The notes: generated by a model not told the origin, from the letters alone. Positions 33,098 through 42,262 are shown, counted from the first letter of the stretch. The stretch: 64,000 nt of DNA from Martinezella lusitana (GCF_014207095.1 NZ_JACHBG010000008.1:1-64000); one strand, 5' to 3'. Numbers and translations: made by a program.

Positions 33098-34078
33098 TCA
33101 GGCTGCTTTGCCGGAGCCGGTGAACTGGCCATGCGGGCGGTAGCGCACGAGGTAGGAGGGCAGCACGGAGACGAGAAGCGTCGGCAGCAGGCCGATACCC
33201 TTCAAGGTGCGTCCCTCGGCTTCAGCCTGCTTGGAAACGACATTGTCGCTCTTCAGCAGCGTGACCTGGTCGGAGGTGATCGGCGGCTTGATCAGCGGGA
33301 TGAGGGAGGCGATCGAGCCGATCAGCGAGGCGAGGCCGAAGGGGATGGAAACGAGCGCCTTCTTCCGGCTGATGACCGAAAGTGTCGTCTCGAGACATTC
33401 ACGGAAGGACAGGACTTCCGGGCCGCCCAGTTCGTAGGTCGTGCCGGCCTTCAGCTTGCCGTCGACGCTGCGGGCAACGGCTTCCGCGATGTCTTCGACG
33501 TAAACGGGCTGGAACTTCGTCTTGCCGCCGCCGATCAGCGGCAGGAACGGGGCCGTGCGCGACATGTCGGCAAACTTGTTGAAGAACTCGTCTTCGGGTC
33601 CGAAAACGATCGATGGGCGCAGGATCACGACGTCAGGCTTGATCGACAGGATGGCCGTCTCTGCGCGAGCCTTGGTGCGGGCATAGGCGGAAGGTGACTT
33701 GGCATCCGCGCCGAGCGCCGAAATATGCGTCAGCGATGCGCCGACGCTGCGTGCGGCTTCCGCGATGGCCTTGGCGCCGAATTCCTGCACGGCGTCAAAG
33801 GTGTTGCGGCCGCTTTCGGCCAGGATACCCACGCAATTGACGACATGTTGCGCGCCTTCGGCTGCGCGATCGATGGAGTTGCGATAGCGCACATTGGCCT
33901 GAACGATCGAAATCTGGCCGAGATTGCCGAGCGGGATCAGGAAACCCGCAAGATCGGGGCGGCGCACGGCAACACGGATGCGATAGCCACGCTTGGCAAG
34001 CGCACGCACGACGTGCCGCCCGATGAAGCCTGATCCTCCGAACACGGTCACGAGCGGCGGGAGGTTGGACAGGGTCAT
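33098..34078 (-). CDS. NDUFA9-like NAD(P)H-binding protein
   Basis: A 326-residue atypical SDR related to the complex I assembly/accessory subunit NDUFA9. It starts with the Rossmann motif TVFGGSGFIGRHVVRALAKRGY and has the conserved HISALGADAKSPSAYARTKARAE segment. The last 80 residues hold a hydrophobic helix region around ALVSIPFGLASLIGSIASLIPL, suggesting membrane contact. In alphaproteobacteria it is thought to act with ubiquinone or complex I; function here is by family. It is preceded by its own terminator and no operon partner downstream. Confidence 0.88.
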   Translation of the reverse strand: MTLSNLPPLVTVFGGSGFIGRHVVRALAKRGYRIRVAVRRPDLAGFLIPLGNLGQISIVQANVRYRNSIDRAAEGAQHVVNCVGILAESGRNTFDAVQEFGAKAIAEAARSVGASLTHISALGADAKSPSAYARTKARAETAILSIKPDVVILRPSIVFGPEDEFFNKFADMSRTAPFLPLIGGGKTKFQPVYVEDIAEAVARSVDGKLKAGTTYELGGPEVLSFRECLETTLSVISRKKALVSIPFGLASLIGSIASLIPLIKPPITSDQVTLLKSDNVVSKQAEAEGRTLKGIGLLPTLLVSVLPSYLVRYRPHGQFTGSGKAA

Positions 34079-34189
34079 GGCAGGCTCCTCGAAAGGCTTT
34101 GATTGGGCTTATATGGTTTCGTCTTAGCCGATCCGAGCGCCGAGGTGAAGTGCAATCACGCTGCGTTGCAGCGTCGCGTTTCGAAGGGG

Positions 34190-34477
34190 TCAAACCCCTT
34201 CGACGACGACCATTTCCGCGTCCGCGACCTGCTGGCGGATTTTGGCGGCGATCTGGTATTCCGGCGAGTTGTAGCAATCGACGGCGTGCTGCAGTGACGG
34301 GAACTCGATGACGACGTTGCGCCCGCGTGCAGGCCCTTCAAGCGGCGTGAAAGCGCCGCCCCGGGCGAGGAAATTCGCGCCATATTTCTCGAAGGCGGGC
34401 TTGGCGGCTGCGACGTAGTCCTTGTAACGCTCGGGGTCGCGCACGTCCACGCGTGCGATCCAGTATCCCTTCGGCAT
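34190..34477 (-). CDS. DUF1330 protein
   Basis: A 95-residue dimeric alpha/beta-barrel protein of the DUF1330 family, recognised by YWIARVDVRDPERYKDYV at the start, GANFLARGGAF in the middle, and RNVVIEFPSLQHAVDCYNSPEY. Function is unknown; the fold is ferredoxin-like. It lies 28 nt downstream of pyrF on the same strand, likely within its transcript. Confidence 0.9.
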   Translation of the reverse strand: MPKGYWIARVDVRDPERYKDYVAAAKPAFEKYGANFLARGGAFTPLEGPARGRNVVIEFPSLQHAVDCYNSPEYQIAAKIRQQVADAEMVVVEGV

Positions 34478-34505
34478 ATGTTCCTCCCTGTTTCTTGGTG
34501 TATTC

Positions 34506-35198
34506 TCAGATTGCGGCGTCGATCTCGGCGAGGATGGCGCGAGCGGCCTCCTTCGGATCGCCGGCCTTGACGATCGGCCGGGCGACGACGAGATGGCTCG
34601 AACCAGCCTTGATGGCCGCAGCCGGGGTCATTACTCGCTTCTGATCACCCTTGTCGCTACCATCAGGCCGGATGCCGGGGGTCACCAGCGCCATGTCGGG
34701 GCCGATGATCTTGCGCACCGCAGCTGATTCCTCGGCCGAACAGACGATACCGCCCATGCCGGCAAGATGCGCCTGCTCAGCCCGGCGCAGCACCAGCGTA
34801 TGCGGATCGTACTCATAGCCGGCGGCGATCAGGTCTTCTTCGTCCATCGACGTTAGCACGGTCACACCGAGCAGGCAGAGATCCGAGCCCTTGGCCGCTT
34901 CGACGGCCGCCTTCATCGCCTTCGGATAGGCGTGCAGTGTCAGCATCGACATGCCCATCTTGACGATGTTCTCGACGCCGGAGGCCACCGTGTTGTCGAT
35001 GTCGAGCAGCTTCATGTCGAGAAAGATCTTCTTGCCGCTGGCGGCGAGATCGCGCGCAAATTCCAGGCCGCCGGCAAAGGCGAGCTGATAGCCGATCTTG
35101 TAATAGAGAATATCGTCGCCGAGGGCGCCGACCACTTTCTCGGCCTCCTGAAGGTTTGGAACATCCAGTCCAACGATCAAGCGGTCGCGTGCGGTCAT
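34506..35198 (-). CDS. pyrF: Orotidine 5'-phosphate decarboxylase
   Basis: A 230-residue TIM-barrel enzyme making UMP from OMP. D11, K34 and the DxKxxD motif (D61, K63, D66) form the catalytic array, and VTPGIRPDGSDKGDQKR near residue 165 is the phosphate-binding loop. The ATG at 35198 was chosen; the reading frame extends to 35261 but that overlaps the upstream gene. Only one base separates it from the stop of the histidine phosphatase gene, so the two are tightly coupled with DUF1330 behind. Confidence 0.95.
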   Translation of the reverse strand: MTARDRLIVGLDVPNLQEAEKVVGALGDDILYYKIGYQLAFAGGLEFARDLAASGKKIFLDMKLLDIDNTVASGVENIVKMGMSMLTLHAYPKAMKAAVEAAKGSDLCLLGVTVLTSMDEEDLIAAGYEYDPHTLVLRRAEQAHLAGMGGIVCSAEESAAVRKIIGPDMALVTPGIRPDGSDKGDQKRVMTPAAAIKAGSSHLVVARPIVKAGDPKEAARAILAEIDAAI

Positions 35199-35199
35199 C

Positions 35200-35787
35200 T
35201 CAAGCCCATCCCATCCAGTCTTCCATGGGTGTCCAGTCGCACGAGACGGCGCGCTTCGCAAGATCGAAACAGAAAAGATTGCCCCCGCCCGGCGGCTGGT
35301 CGCCCTGGCGCGCGATCGGCTTTCCCTCGAGATGGCATTTCAGCAGCGTACCGACGCCGCCGTGTCCGACGAAGGCGATCGGCAGCCGCGGATCGTGCCG
35401 CGCAAGAATGGCTTCGACATTGGAGACGATCCTTGCCTGCGCATCGAAGGCGCGCTCCCAGCCCTTGAAGCTCTCATGCGGATTGGCAAAGAACCAGTCC
35501 GCCGCCTTTTCGAACTCGGGCGGGGCCAGGAAGCCCGTGGCGCTGCGGTCGTTCTCGTGCATGGCCTCGATGATCTCGACGGACGCGCCGCTCGTCGCCG
35601 CCAGAATTTCGGCCGTTTCTATCGCTTTGCGTTCGCCGCTAGAGACGATCAGCCCAAGCTTATAGGCCCAAGGATGGGTCGCCGCCGCGCGCGCCCTTGC
35701 CGCTCCGATCTCGGACAGCCCCCATTCCGGCACGGGCACGTCCGGATCAATCCGCACCTGCGGGTGCGTAATATAAAGAGCATACAT
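35200..35787 (-). CDS. Histidine phosphatase-superfamily protein with altered RHG motif
   Basis: A 195-residue protein with the phosphoglycerate mutase fold. The nucleophile histidine is H8, but the usual R-H-G reads T-H-P (YITHPQV), so the phosphate-binding arginine is missing from this position. Other conserved parts remain: WGLSEIGAARA after it, SSGERKAIETAE, and the second histidine in FVGHGGVGT. Loss of the arginine may mean a changed substrate rather than an inactive enzyme. It sits between pmtA (8 nt) and pyrF (1 nt) in a compact minus-strand operon. Confidence 0.8.
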   Translation of the reverse strand: MYALYITHPQVRIDPDVPVPEWGLSEIGAARARAAATHPWAYKLGLIVSSGERKAIETAEILAATSGASVEIIEAMHENDRSATGFLAPPEFEKAADWFFANPHESFKGWERAFDAQARIVSNVEAILARHDPRLPIAFVGHGGVGTLLKCHLEGKPIARQGDQPPGGGNLFCFDLAKRAVSCDWTPMEDWMGWA

Positions 35788-35795
35788 GGATTGTC

Positions 35796-36389
35796 TCAGC
35801 CGCGGCTGTAGACCCAGAGCTGGGCCGGCGGAATATTGCGGACGATGAAATCGAAATGGCGGATGTGGTAGCGATCGGGTTTGGCGATGATCGGCGACAC
35901 CGGTCCATAGGAAATCTGCACGAAGGGACGACCCGCGGGCATGCGATCCAGCAGGCTTTCGAGCAGCGCCACACGCGCCTTCATCGGGAAATTGAGGAGT
36001 GGAATGCCCGAGACGACGGAGTCGAAGGTCTGGCCGCGCAGCACGCCGAGCGTCTTGTCGAGATCGAAGGCATCGCCATTGATGAAATGGACGCCGGGAT
36101 AGAGCTTGACGAGATGATTGTAGAAGTCGGTCGAATATTCGATGGCGACCAGGTTCTTCGGCTCGACGCCGCGTCCGAGGATCGCCTTGGTGATGGCGCC
36201 CGTACCCGGCCCAAGTTCCAGCACAGGCAGCCCTGACTGGGTGTTGATGACGCTCGCCATCTTGCGGGCGGTGATCGAGGACGTCGGCGCAATCGAACCG
36301 ACGGTCTTCGGCCCTTGCATCATGCCCTTGAAGAAACGGATCTCCTCATCGAATTTCTTGCCAAGCCGTTCCTTAAGACGCAGCGCCAT
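35796..36389 (-). CDS. pmtA: Phosphatidylethanolamine N-methyltransferase
   Basis: A 197-residue SAM-dependent phospholipid N-methyltransferase (PmtA), which methylates phosphatidylethanolamine three times to phosphatidylcholine at the inner membrane. The SAM motif ELGPGTG is at 58-64, and the N-terminal FFKGMMQGPKTVGSIAPTS helix region is typical of the rhizobial enzyme. Length fits Sinorhizobium-type PmtA. It is first in an operon with the phosphatase and pyrF. Phosphatidylcholine is important for host interaction in rhizobia. Confidence 0.92.
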   Translation of the reverse strand: MALRLKERLGKKFDEEIRFFKGMMQGPKTVGSIAPTSSITARKMASVINTQSGLPVLELGPGTGAITKAILGRGVEPKNLVAIEYSTDFYNHLVKLYPGVHFINGDAFDLDKTLGVLRGQTFDSVVSGIPLLNFPMKARVALLESLLDRMPAGRPFVQISYGPVSPIIAKPDRYHIRHFDFIVRNIPPAQLWVYSRG

Positions 36390-36501
36390 GCCTTCTCCCC
36401 CTAGATGTTACGGTCACGACTTACATACAGTTTCTCTAAAATCTTGCAATGCGATGACGCAATAACAAGAGAAAATGTCGCAATCCGAAAAGAACCAAAT
36501 A

Positions 36502-36542
36502 AAAGCGCCCTCGCGGTAATGAAACGCATGAAAGGGCGCTTT
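36502..36542 (-). terminator. Terminator of dnaN
   Basis: AAAGCGCCCT (36502-36511) and AGGGCGCTTT (36533-36542) are exact complements. On the minus strand the stem is followed by TTTTATTTGG. It lies beyond the RIME-like element, about 120 nt after the dnaN stop. Confidence 0.8.
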
Positions 36543-36551
36543 GGTTTCCCT

Positions 36552-36663
36552 AGATCCGGGTGATTTTTACGTCTGTTCGACCTGAAATCATCCGGATCTT
36601 GAAGCAAAAAAGCAGAGCACGATGTCATCCGAAAACCGCTGGCAGCTTTCGGCAGCATGCTCT
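36552..36663. repeat. RIME-like mosaic element after dnaN
   Basis: Two palindromes: a 15-bp-armed one with one mismatch (AGATCCGGGTGATTT at 36552-36566 with 36585-36599), and AGAGCA...TGCTCT (36614-36663) with an internal CCGAAAACCGCTGGCAGC segment shared with the other elements. The right edge covers the first bases of the dnaN TAG stop (36662-36664). Confidence 0.75.
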
Positions 36664-37780
36664 AGACGCGCATCGGCATCAGCACATAGAGCGCATCGTC
36701 ACCGGCCGTGTCGCGAATGAGCGTCGGCGACCCGGCATCGGCCAGCAGGAACACGGCAGAATCGCCGGAAAGCTGTGCGGTGATGTCAAGCAGGTACTTG
36801 GCATTGAAGCCGATTTCCATCGGGTCCATCTCATAGCCGACAGCGACTTCTTCCGTTGCACTTCCCGAATCCGGGTTGTTGACCGTCAGCAGCAGCTGGC
36901 CGTCGGACAAAGCGAGCTTCACGGCGCGGCCGCGCTCGGACGAGATCGTCGAGACGCGGTCGACGGCCTGCGCGAAGGTCTGGCAATCGACGCGCATTTC
37001 CTTGTCGTTGTTGGTCGGAATGACGCGCTGATAGTCTGGGAAGGTGCCGTCGATCAGCTTCGAGGTCATGACGATCGAGCCGATCGTCAGACGGATCTTT
37101 GCATCGGAAACTTCGACGGTGACGATCGTATCCGGAGAATCCACCAGCTTCTGCAGTTCACCGACCGTCTTGCGCGGAATGATGATGCCGGGCATGCCCT
37201 CGGAGCCCGAGGGAGCGCTGACATCGGCGCGGGCGAGGCGGTGGCCGTCGGTGGCAACGGCGCGAAGCTTGAGGTCGCCGTCGCTTTCGATCGTGTGGAA
37301 GAAGATGCCGTTCAGGTAGTAGCGCGTCTCTTCGGTAGAAATCGCAAACTGCGTGCGGTCGATCAGCATCTTCAGATCGGCGGCCTTCAGCTTGAAGGAA
37401 TGGCTGAAACTGCCGGCGGTGAGATCCGGAAAATCGGATTCCGGCAGGCACTGCAGCGAAAACTTGGAGCGACCGGAGGCGACCGTCATCGAGCTGCCGT
37501 CGGCATTGGTGGCAAGCAGTACTTCCGAGCCGTCGGACAGCTTGCGCACAATGTCGTAGAGCAGATGCGCGGGAACCGTGGTGGCACCGGCCTGCTCGAC
37601 ATTGGCAGGCGTCGCCTCGGTAATTTCGAGGTCGAGGTCGGTCGCCTTCATGTCGAGGCTGGTGCCTTCGGCCTTCAGCAGGACGTTGGACAGGATCGGG
37701 ATCGTATTGCGACGCTCGACCACGCGATGCACGTGGTTCAGCGACTTCAGGAGGTTTGACCGCTCAATTGTAATACGCAT
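36662..37780 (-). CDS. dnaN: DNA polymerase III beta sliding clamp
   Basis: A 372-residue processivity clamp, a dimer of three-domain subunits encircling DNA. Family landmarks are MRITIERSNLLKSLNHVHRVVERRNTIPILSNV at the start, ATDGHRLA in the second domain, and the C-terminal YVLMPMRV. The ATG at 37780 gives the standard rhizobial length; the reading frame extends to 37966 but that part has no homology. It is divergent from rsmI with a 252-bp promoter region and is not next to dnaA, as usual in Rhizobiaceae. Confidence 0.97.
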   Translation of the reverse strand: MRITIERSNLLKSLNHVHRVVERRNTIPILSNVLLKAEGTSLDMKATDLDLEITEATPANVEQAGATTVPAHLLYDIVRKLSDGSEVLLATNADGSSMTVASGRSKFSLQCLPESDFPDLTAGSFSHSFKLKAADLKMLIDRTQFAISTEETRYYLNGIFFHTIESDGDLKLRAVATDGHRLARADVSAPSGSEGMPGIIIPRKTVGELQKLVDSPDTIVTVEVSDAKIRLTIGSIVMTSKLIDGTFPDYQRVIPTNNDKEMRVDCQTFAQAVDRVSTISSERGRAVKLALSDGQLLLTVNNPDSGSATEEVAVGYEMDPMEIGFNAKYLLDITAQLSGDSAVFLLADAGSPTLIRDTAGDDALYVLMPMRV

Positions 37781-38032
37781 GGATGCTACCGCTTTCGACC
37801 GTGACTTGCCGGGCAGCCCGAGGCGCCCGAGCGACATGTTTTCGGACGAGGCCCGAAAGATTGGACAGGCAACTTGGCAGACTTCTCCATCCGAATGCAA
37901 GAGGCATGGATCAATTGCCAAGGGCCAATTCGACATTTCGTCGACAATGCTCCACAGGAATTGCACCGCTCTTGCCGTCCGTGCGCGGCTCGCTCATAAA
38001 GGCTGCTTATCCCAAGCGAATTCAGGATCGGC

Positions 38033-38941
38033 ATGAACGAAGAGCAATCCAGCGGCGGGACGCGCAGTTTCCGCCTGCACAACAACCAGATTCCTGCCCG
38101 TCCCCTCGAGCCGGCGCTCTATCTCGTAGCCACGCCGATCGGCAATCTCGGCGATATCACGCTGAGAGCGCTGGAGACGCTGGCCGGTGCCGACGTACTC
38201 GCCTGCGAGGATACGCGCGTCACTCGCGTCCTGCTCGATCGCTACGGAATCCAGAACAAGCCCTATGCCTATCACGAGCACAATGCCGATGAGGCCGGTC
38301 CGCGGCTGCTTCAGGCGCTGGAGGCTGGCCGTTCGGTGGCGCTGGTGTCGGATGCCGGCACGCCGCTCGTCTCCGATCCCGGCTATCGGTTGGCGGTGCA
38401 GGCGATCGAGGCAGGCTACAAGGTCGTTCCAATTCCTGGCGCTTCGGCGCCGCTCGCAGCCCTCGTCGGCTCCGGCCTGCCCAACGACGCCTTCTTTTTC
38501 GCGGGCTTCCTGCCCGCCAAGGATAAGGGTCGGCGTGATCGGCTGGCCGAACTTGCCGGCGTGCCTGCAACCCTCATCTTCTTTGAATCGCCGCATCGCA
38601 TCGCCGCCACGCTCGCCGCCGCTGCCGATGTGCTGGGTGGAGAGCGCGCAGGTGCCGTCTGCCGCGAGCTGACGAAGACGTTCGAGGAATTCCGGCGCGG
38701 CTCGCTATCCGAGCTCGCCGCATTCTATGAAACAGTCGACAATGTGAAGGGCGAAATCGTCTGGCTCGTCGGCCCACCAGCGGAAAGCGCCCCGGCTGAA
38801 GCCGATATCGACGCCATCCTTACCGACCTCTCGGGGACGATGCCGACGGCAAAGGCTGCCGCCGAAGCCGCGCGTCTCACCGGTCTGCCGCGCAAGGAGC
38901 TTTACCAGCGCCTGCTCGACATGAAGGAGCGCCATGGCTGA
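38033..38941 (+). CDS. rsmI: 16S rRNA (cytidine-2'-O)-methyltransferase
   Basis: A 302-residue tetrapyrrole-methylase-fold enzyme that 2'-O-methylates C1402 of 16S rRNA. The N terminus of the core, LYLVATPIGNLGDITLRALETL, with ACEDTRVTRVLLDRYG, and ALVSDAGTPLVSDPGY are diagnostic. A polar 30-residue N-terminal extension precedes it. The stop overlaps the start of the YraN gene by 8 nt, so the two are coupled; this pairing is widespread in bacteria. Confidence 0.95.
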   Translation: MNEEQSSGGTRSFRLHNNQIPARPLEPALYLVATPIGNLGDITLRALETLAGADVLACEDTRVTRVLLDRYGIQNKPYAYHEHNADEAGPRLLQALEAGRSVALVSDAGTPLVSDPGYRLAVQAIEAGYKVVPIPGASAPLAALVGSGLPNDAFFFAGFLPAKDKGRRDRLAELAGVPATLIFFESPHRIAATLAAAADVLGGERAGAVCRELTKTFEEFRRGSLSELAAFYETVDNVKGEIVWLVGPPAESAPAEADIDAILTDLSGTMPTAKAAAEAARLTGLPRKELYQRLLDMKERHG

Positions 38942-39314
38942 TACGAAGCCCGAGGCAGGAGAAAGACTGAAACGACAAAAGGCGTGGCGACGCGGCCATG
39001 TCGCGGAATATCTCGCCGCAGCCTTCCTGATGCTCAAGGGCTATCGCATCCTGGCGATCCGTCACCGCACCAAGCTTGGTGAAATCGATATCGTTGCTCG
39101 CAAGGGCGATCTTGCCGTCTTCGTCGAGGTCAAGTCGCGGCGCGGCGCACAGGAGGCGATCGACGCCGTTTCCTTCTCCTCGCAAAGGCGCATCCGCGCC
39201 GCGAGCGATCTCTGGCTTGCGCGCCAGCCGGACTTTGCCCGTCTTTCGCAACGCTATGACATCGTTGCGATGCTGCCCGGCCGCTGGCCGCAGCATTTTC
39301 CGGATGCTTTTTAA
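38934..39314 (+). CDS. yraN: YraN/UPF0102 endonuclease-like protein
   Basis: A 126-residue protein of the UPF0102 family with a restriction endonuclease-like fold. It shows RGHVAEYLAAAFLMLKGYRILA, then the candidate catalytic GEIDIVARKGDLAVFVEVKSR (D, E-x-K). Function is unresolved; Holliday-junction or structured-DNA processing has been proposed. It is translationally coupled to rsmI (8-nt overlap). Confidence 0.92.
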   Translation: MADTKPEAGERLKRQKAWRRGHVAEYLAAAFLMLKGYRILAIRHRTKLGEIDIVARKGDLAVFVEVKSRRGAQEAIDAVSFSSQRRIRAASDLWLARQPDFARLSQRYDIVAMLPGRWPQHFPDAF

Positions 39315-39417
39315 GTCGTCGTTACAGGGCCTTCACACAATCAGCCTATTGCCGGGCGACCAGCGCCAGCGATTTCCCGGCGTGCGCTCCTCATTTTCAC
39401 CTCGACAGGCCCTATCC

Positions 39418-40413
39418 ATGATCCGCAACACCGTTTCCGCTTTCACCGTGCCCTCGCAGGAGGAGCGCACGAGCTTCGTTTCGCTCGAAAAGATCCCGGC
39501 CGTTCATGCCGAAAAGCTCGCGTCACTCGCCTGCTTGAATACCGTGCGTATCGGTGGGCAGGAAGCCAAGGAGGGAGCTTTGTCCTTCCCCTTTACGGTC
39601 GCCGCCTGGAACCTCGAGCGCTGCCTGTTCCCCGAGGAAAGCGCCGCCAAGCTGCGCGCCACGAGTGCGCCGCTTGTCCTGCTGTCGGAAATGGATCTGG
39701 GTATGGCCCGCACCGAGCAGCGTGACCCGACAGCCGTCATCGCCGGCGAACTCGGCATGAACTACGCCTATGGCGTCGAATTTCTCGAACTCAGCCTCGG
39801 TTCGGAAATCGAGCGTTCCTATTGCCGCGACGATTTCAACGAGAAGGGCTTTCACGGCAATGCACTGATGGCCTCCGTGGCCCTGAAGGATGCGTTCATG
39901 ATCCGTCTGCCGGGCGAAGCCGTCTGGTTCAACGACAGCAATGAACAGCCGCGCATCGGCGATCGCTGCGCCGTCGGCGCCATCGTCGAGACCGAGGCCG
40001 GTCCCCTCGTTGCTGTTTCGGTTCATCTGGAGAGCGTCGCGACCGCTGCCTACCGCGAGCGGCAGATGGCGGCGCTCATCGATGCCGTGGAAGTGTTTGC
40101 TCCCGGTTTGCCGATCCTGATCGGCGGCGACCTCAATACAGGCAACCACACCGGCGGCGATTTTTCGACCGATACGCTGTTTGCCATGGCCGAGGGCCGT
40201 GGCTTCGAATGCCACGGCGGCCCGCTTGATCAGACGAGCACGCGCCCGAGCCTGATCACGCGCTTTCCGGATCGTGCCATGAAGCTCGACTGGTTCATCA
40301 CCCGCGGTCTGAAGATCGCCGAGAGCCACCTTGTTTCCTCCATCAATGACGAGGGCAAGCCGCTGTCCGATCACGACATCGTCGTCTGCGCAATCGAAGG
40401 TTTCTCTGTCTGA
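39418..40413 (+). CDS. Endonuclease/exonuclease/phosphatase-family protein
   Basis: A 331-residue protein of the EEP superfamily (AP endonuclease/DNase I/sphingomyelinase fold). Recognisable parts are FTVAAWNLERCLFPEE with the conserved Asn, LLSEMDLGMART with the metal-binding Glu, VSVHLES, IGGDLNTGN and the final SDHDIVVC. These fit a Mg-dependent phosphodiesterase active site. There is no signal peptide. The ATG at 39418 was chosen; the frame extends upstream into yraN without homology. Substrate unknown. Confidence 0.85.
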   Translation: MIRNTVSAFTVPSQEERTSFVSLEKIPAVHAEKLASLACLNTVRIGGQEAKEGALSFPFTVAAWNLERCLFPEESAAKLRATSAPLVLLSEMDLGMARTEQRDPTAVIAGELGMNYAYGVEFLELSLGSEIERSYCRDDFNEKGFHGNALMASVALKDAFMIRLPGEAVWFNDSNEQPRIGDRCAVGAIVETEAGPLVAVSVHLESVATAAYRERQMAALIDAVEVFAPGLPILIGGDLNTGNHTGGDFSTDTLFAMAEGRGFECHGGPLDQTSTRPSLITRFPDRAMKLDWFITRGLKIAESHLVSSINDEGKPLSDHDIVVCAIEGFSV

Positions 40414-40512
40414 TCGTTGCAATCGTTAAAATGCGCCATATTTCATGAACCGCGCCGTTACCCCTTCCATGCGATGACATCTTGGAAGCGCATGGAATCT
40501 TTGGGGGATTGT

Positions 40513-41016
40513 ATGGTCTTGAAACTGATGTTGGCGAGCATGGCGGCCTTTGCTGCGCGTGCCGTGCCGGTCGTCGTCACGATGCCGCCGTCACGGAACT
40601 TCGTTGCGGGCGCCAGCGACGAAATGGAAATGAAGCCGTCGCCGATCGAGCGGTCGTGGATCCTGTCGGGCAATCCGGTTGCCCGCATCGCCGAGCATTC
40701 GCGCGGCCAGGACGATGCCGCCATTACGGCGCTGTGGGATTGCACGGCGGGCGAGTTCCGCTGGTATTTCGGCTGGGACGAAACGGTGATGATCCTCGAA
40801 GGCGAGGTGCATATCACCACGGAAGATGGCGTCGAGCGCACGCTGAGCGCCGGTGACGTCGCCTATTTTGCCGGCGGCACCTGGGCGACGTGGCGTATCG
40901 ATCGCTACCTGCGCAAGGTCGCCTTCTGCCGCAAGCCGTTCCCGAAGCCTTTGACCATGGCTTATCGTCTGCGCAACTTCGTCCGCCAGGGCGGCGCACA
41001 GGGCATTGCCGCCTGA
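40513..41016 (+). CDS. Cupin-domain protein
   Basis: A 167-residue protein with one cupin barrel: FRWYFGWDETVMILEGEVHITTEDG, then TLSAGDVAYFAGGTWATWRID. It resembles cupin_3 (DUF861-like, ureidoglycolate-hydrolase-like) proteins. The usual metal-binding histidines of the first cupin motif are mostly absent. The ATG at 40513 follows GGGGGA; an ATG at 40492 is a weaker alternative. It lies about 110 nt before gshB on the same strand. Function unknown. Confidence 0.8.
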   Translation: MVLKLMLASMAAFAARAVPVVVTMPPSRNFVAGASDEMEMKPSPIERSWILSGNPVARIAEHSRGQDDAAITALWDCTAGEFRWYFGWDETVMILEGEVHITTEDGVERTLSAGDVAYFAGGTWATWRIDRYLRKVAFCRKPFPKPLTMAYRLRNFVRQGGAQGIAA

Positions 41017-41125
41017 GGGCCGCCGGCCCCGGCGAAGAATGCCGCAGACGGAAGTCCTTGAATAGCCGTTGCGTTTGGAGGCGGGCCGACCTACATCTGT
41101 CCGCAAATTCGAGCGAGGGCTGACT

Positions 41126-42073
41126 ATGGCTGGTATCAAGAATGTTGCGGTCCAGATGGACCATGTCCGGAGCATCAATATCGCGGGCGACTCGACCTTC
41201 GCCATGAGCCTCGAGGCGCAGAACCGCGGCTACAAGCTCTTCCACTATACGCCCGAGCGGCTGAGCATGCGCGACGGCAAGGTCTATGCCGCCGTTGAGC
41301 CGATGATCCTGCGCGACGTCAAGGGCGATCACTTCGAGCTCGGCGAGTCGGAGCGTGTCGACCTCGGGACCATGGACGTGGTGCTGCTGCGCCAGGACCC
41401 GCCATTCGACATGGCCTATATCACCTCGACGCATCTGCTTGAGCGCATCCACCCGAAGACGCTCGTCGTCAACGATCCGGCCTGGGTGCGCAATTCGCCG
41501 GAAAAGATTTTCGTCACCGAATTCGCCGATCTCATGCCGAAAACGCTGATCACCCGCGATGCCGGCGAAATCCGCCGCTTCCGCGAGGAGATGGGCGACA
41601 TCATCCTGAAGCCGCTCTATGGCAATGGCGGCGCCGGTGTATTCCACTCGACTCGCGACGACCGCAATCTCTCATCCCTGCTTGAGATGTTCGGCCAGCT
41701 CTTCCGCGAGCCTTTCATCGCCCAGCAATATCTGCCTGATGTCCGCAAGGGCGATAAGCGCATCATCCTCGTCGATGGCGAGCCAGTCGGCGCGATCAAC
41801 CGCGTGCCGGCCGAGCACGATGCCCGCTCCAACATGCATGTCGGCGGCCGCGCCGAAGCCACCGAACTGACGGCGCGCGAGAAGGAAATCTGCGCTCGCA
41901 TCGGTCCGGCCCTGAAGGCACGCGGCTTCCTGCTCGTCGGCATCGACGTCATCGGCGACTACATGACCGAGATCAACGTCACCTCGCCAACGGGTCTTCG
42001 CGAAGTGAAGCGTTTTGGCGGCGCCGATATCGCGAGCCTGCTCTGGGATGCGATCGAAGCCAAGCGGGCCTGA
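41126..42073 (+). CDS. gshB: Glutathione synthetase
   Basis: A 315-residue ATP-grasp enzyme joining gamma-glutamylcysteine and glycine. The N terminus KNVAVQMDHVRSINIAGDSTFAMSLEAQ and the ATP-grasp core PLYGNGGAGVF, QQYLPDVRKGDKRIILVDGEPVGAINR and EINVTSPTGLRE are canonical. GAGGG lies six bases before the ATG. A hairpin follows the stop. Other glutathione-linked proteins in the window include the GST and ArsC-like protein. Confidence 0.96.
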   Translation: MAGIKNVAVQMDHVRSINIAGDSTFAMSLEAQNRGYKLFHYTPERLSMRDGKVYAAVEPMILRDVKGDHFELGESERVDLGTMDVVLLRQDPPFDMAYITSTHLLERIHPKTLVVNDPAWVRNSPEKIFVTEFADLMPKTLITRDAGEIRRFREEMGDIILKPLYGNGGAGVFHSTRDDRNLSSLLEMFGQLFREPFIAQQYLPDVRKGDKRIILVDGEPVGAINRVPAEHDARSNMHVGGRAEATELTAREKEICARIGPALKARGFLLVGIDVIGDYMTEINVTSPTGLREVKRFGGADIASLLWDAIEAKRA

Positions 42074-42117
42074 TCGGCAGTTCTTACCAAGCCTCGAGCT
42101 GGACAATAATGCGCAGC

Positions 42118-42146
42118 CAGTCATGTCGATGATTTCGGCATGACTG
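42118..42146 (+). terminator. Stem-loop after gshB
   Basis: CAGTCATG (42118-42125) pairs exactly with CATGACTG (42139-42146), and the loop holds a further CGA/TCG. It is 45 nt after the gshB stop; the T-run comes only after an 8-nt gap, so termination strength is uncertain. Confidence 0.5.
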
Positions 42147-42262
42147 AGAGACGTTTTTGTTCGTTTATTGTTCTTGTTTCATTCCTTGTCTTGTGCCAGA
42201 TTGCAACCCGAAGTTTGCTGATCGAGGCACGTAACGGCAAACGCGTCGGATGAGGGCAGGGA

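Noticed and set aside
34506..35261. Longer pyrF start
   Set aside because: The extra 21 residues overlap the upstream phosphatase gene and lack homology; MTARDRLIVGLD is the normal start.
36560..37759. 399-codon plus-strand frame
   Set aside because: Antisense of dnaN and of the RIME-like repeat; no recognisable motifs and no ribosome site.
38934..40413. Fusion of YraN with the EEP protein
   Set aside because: The EEP reading frame is open upstream through yraN, but the frames differ and homology for EEP starts near 39418.
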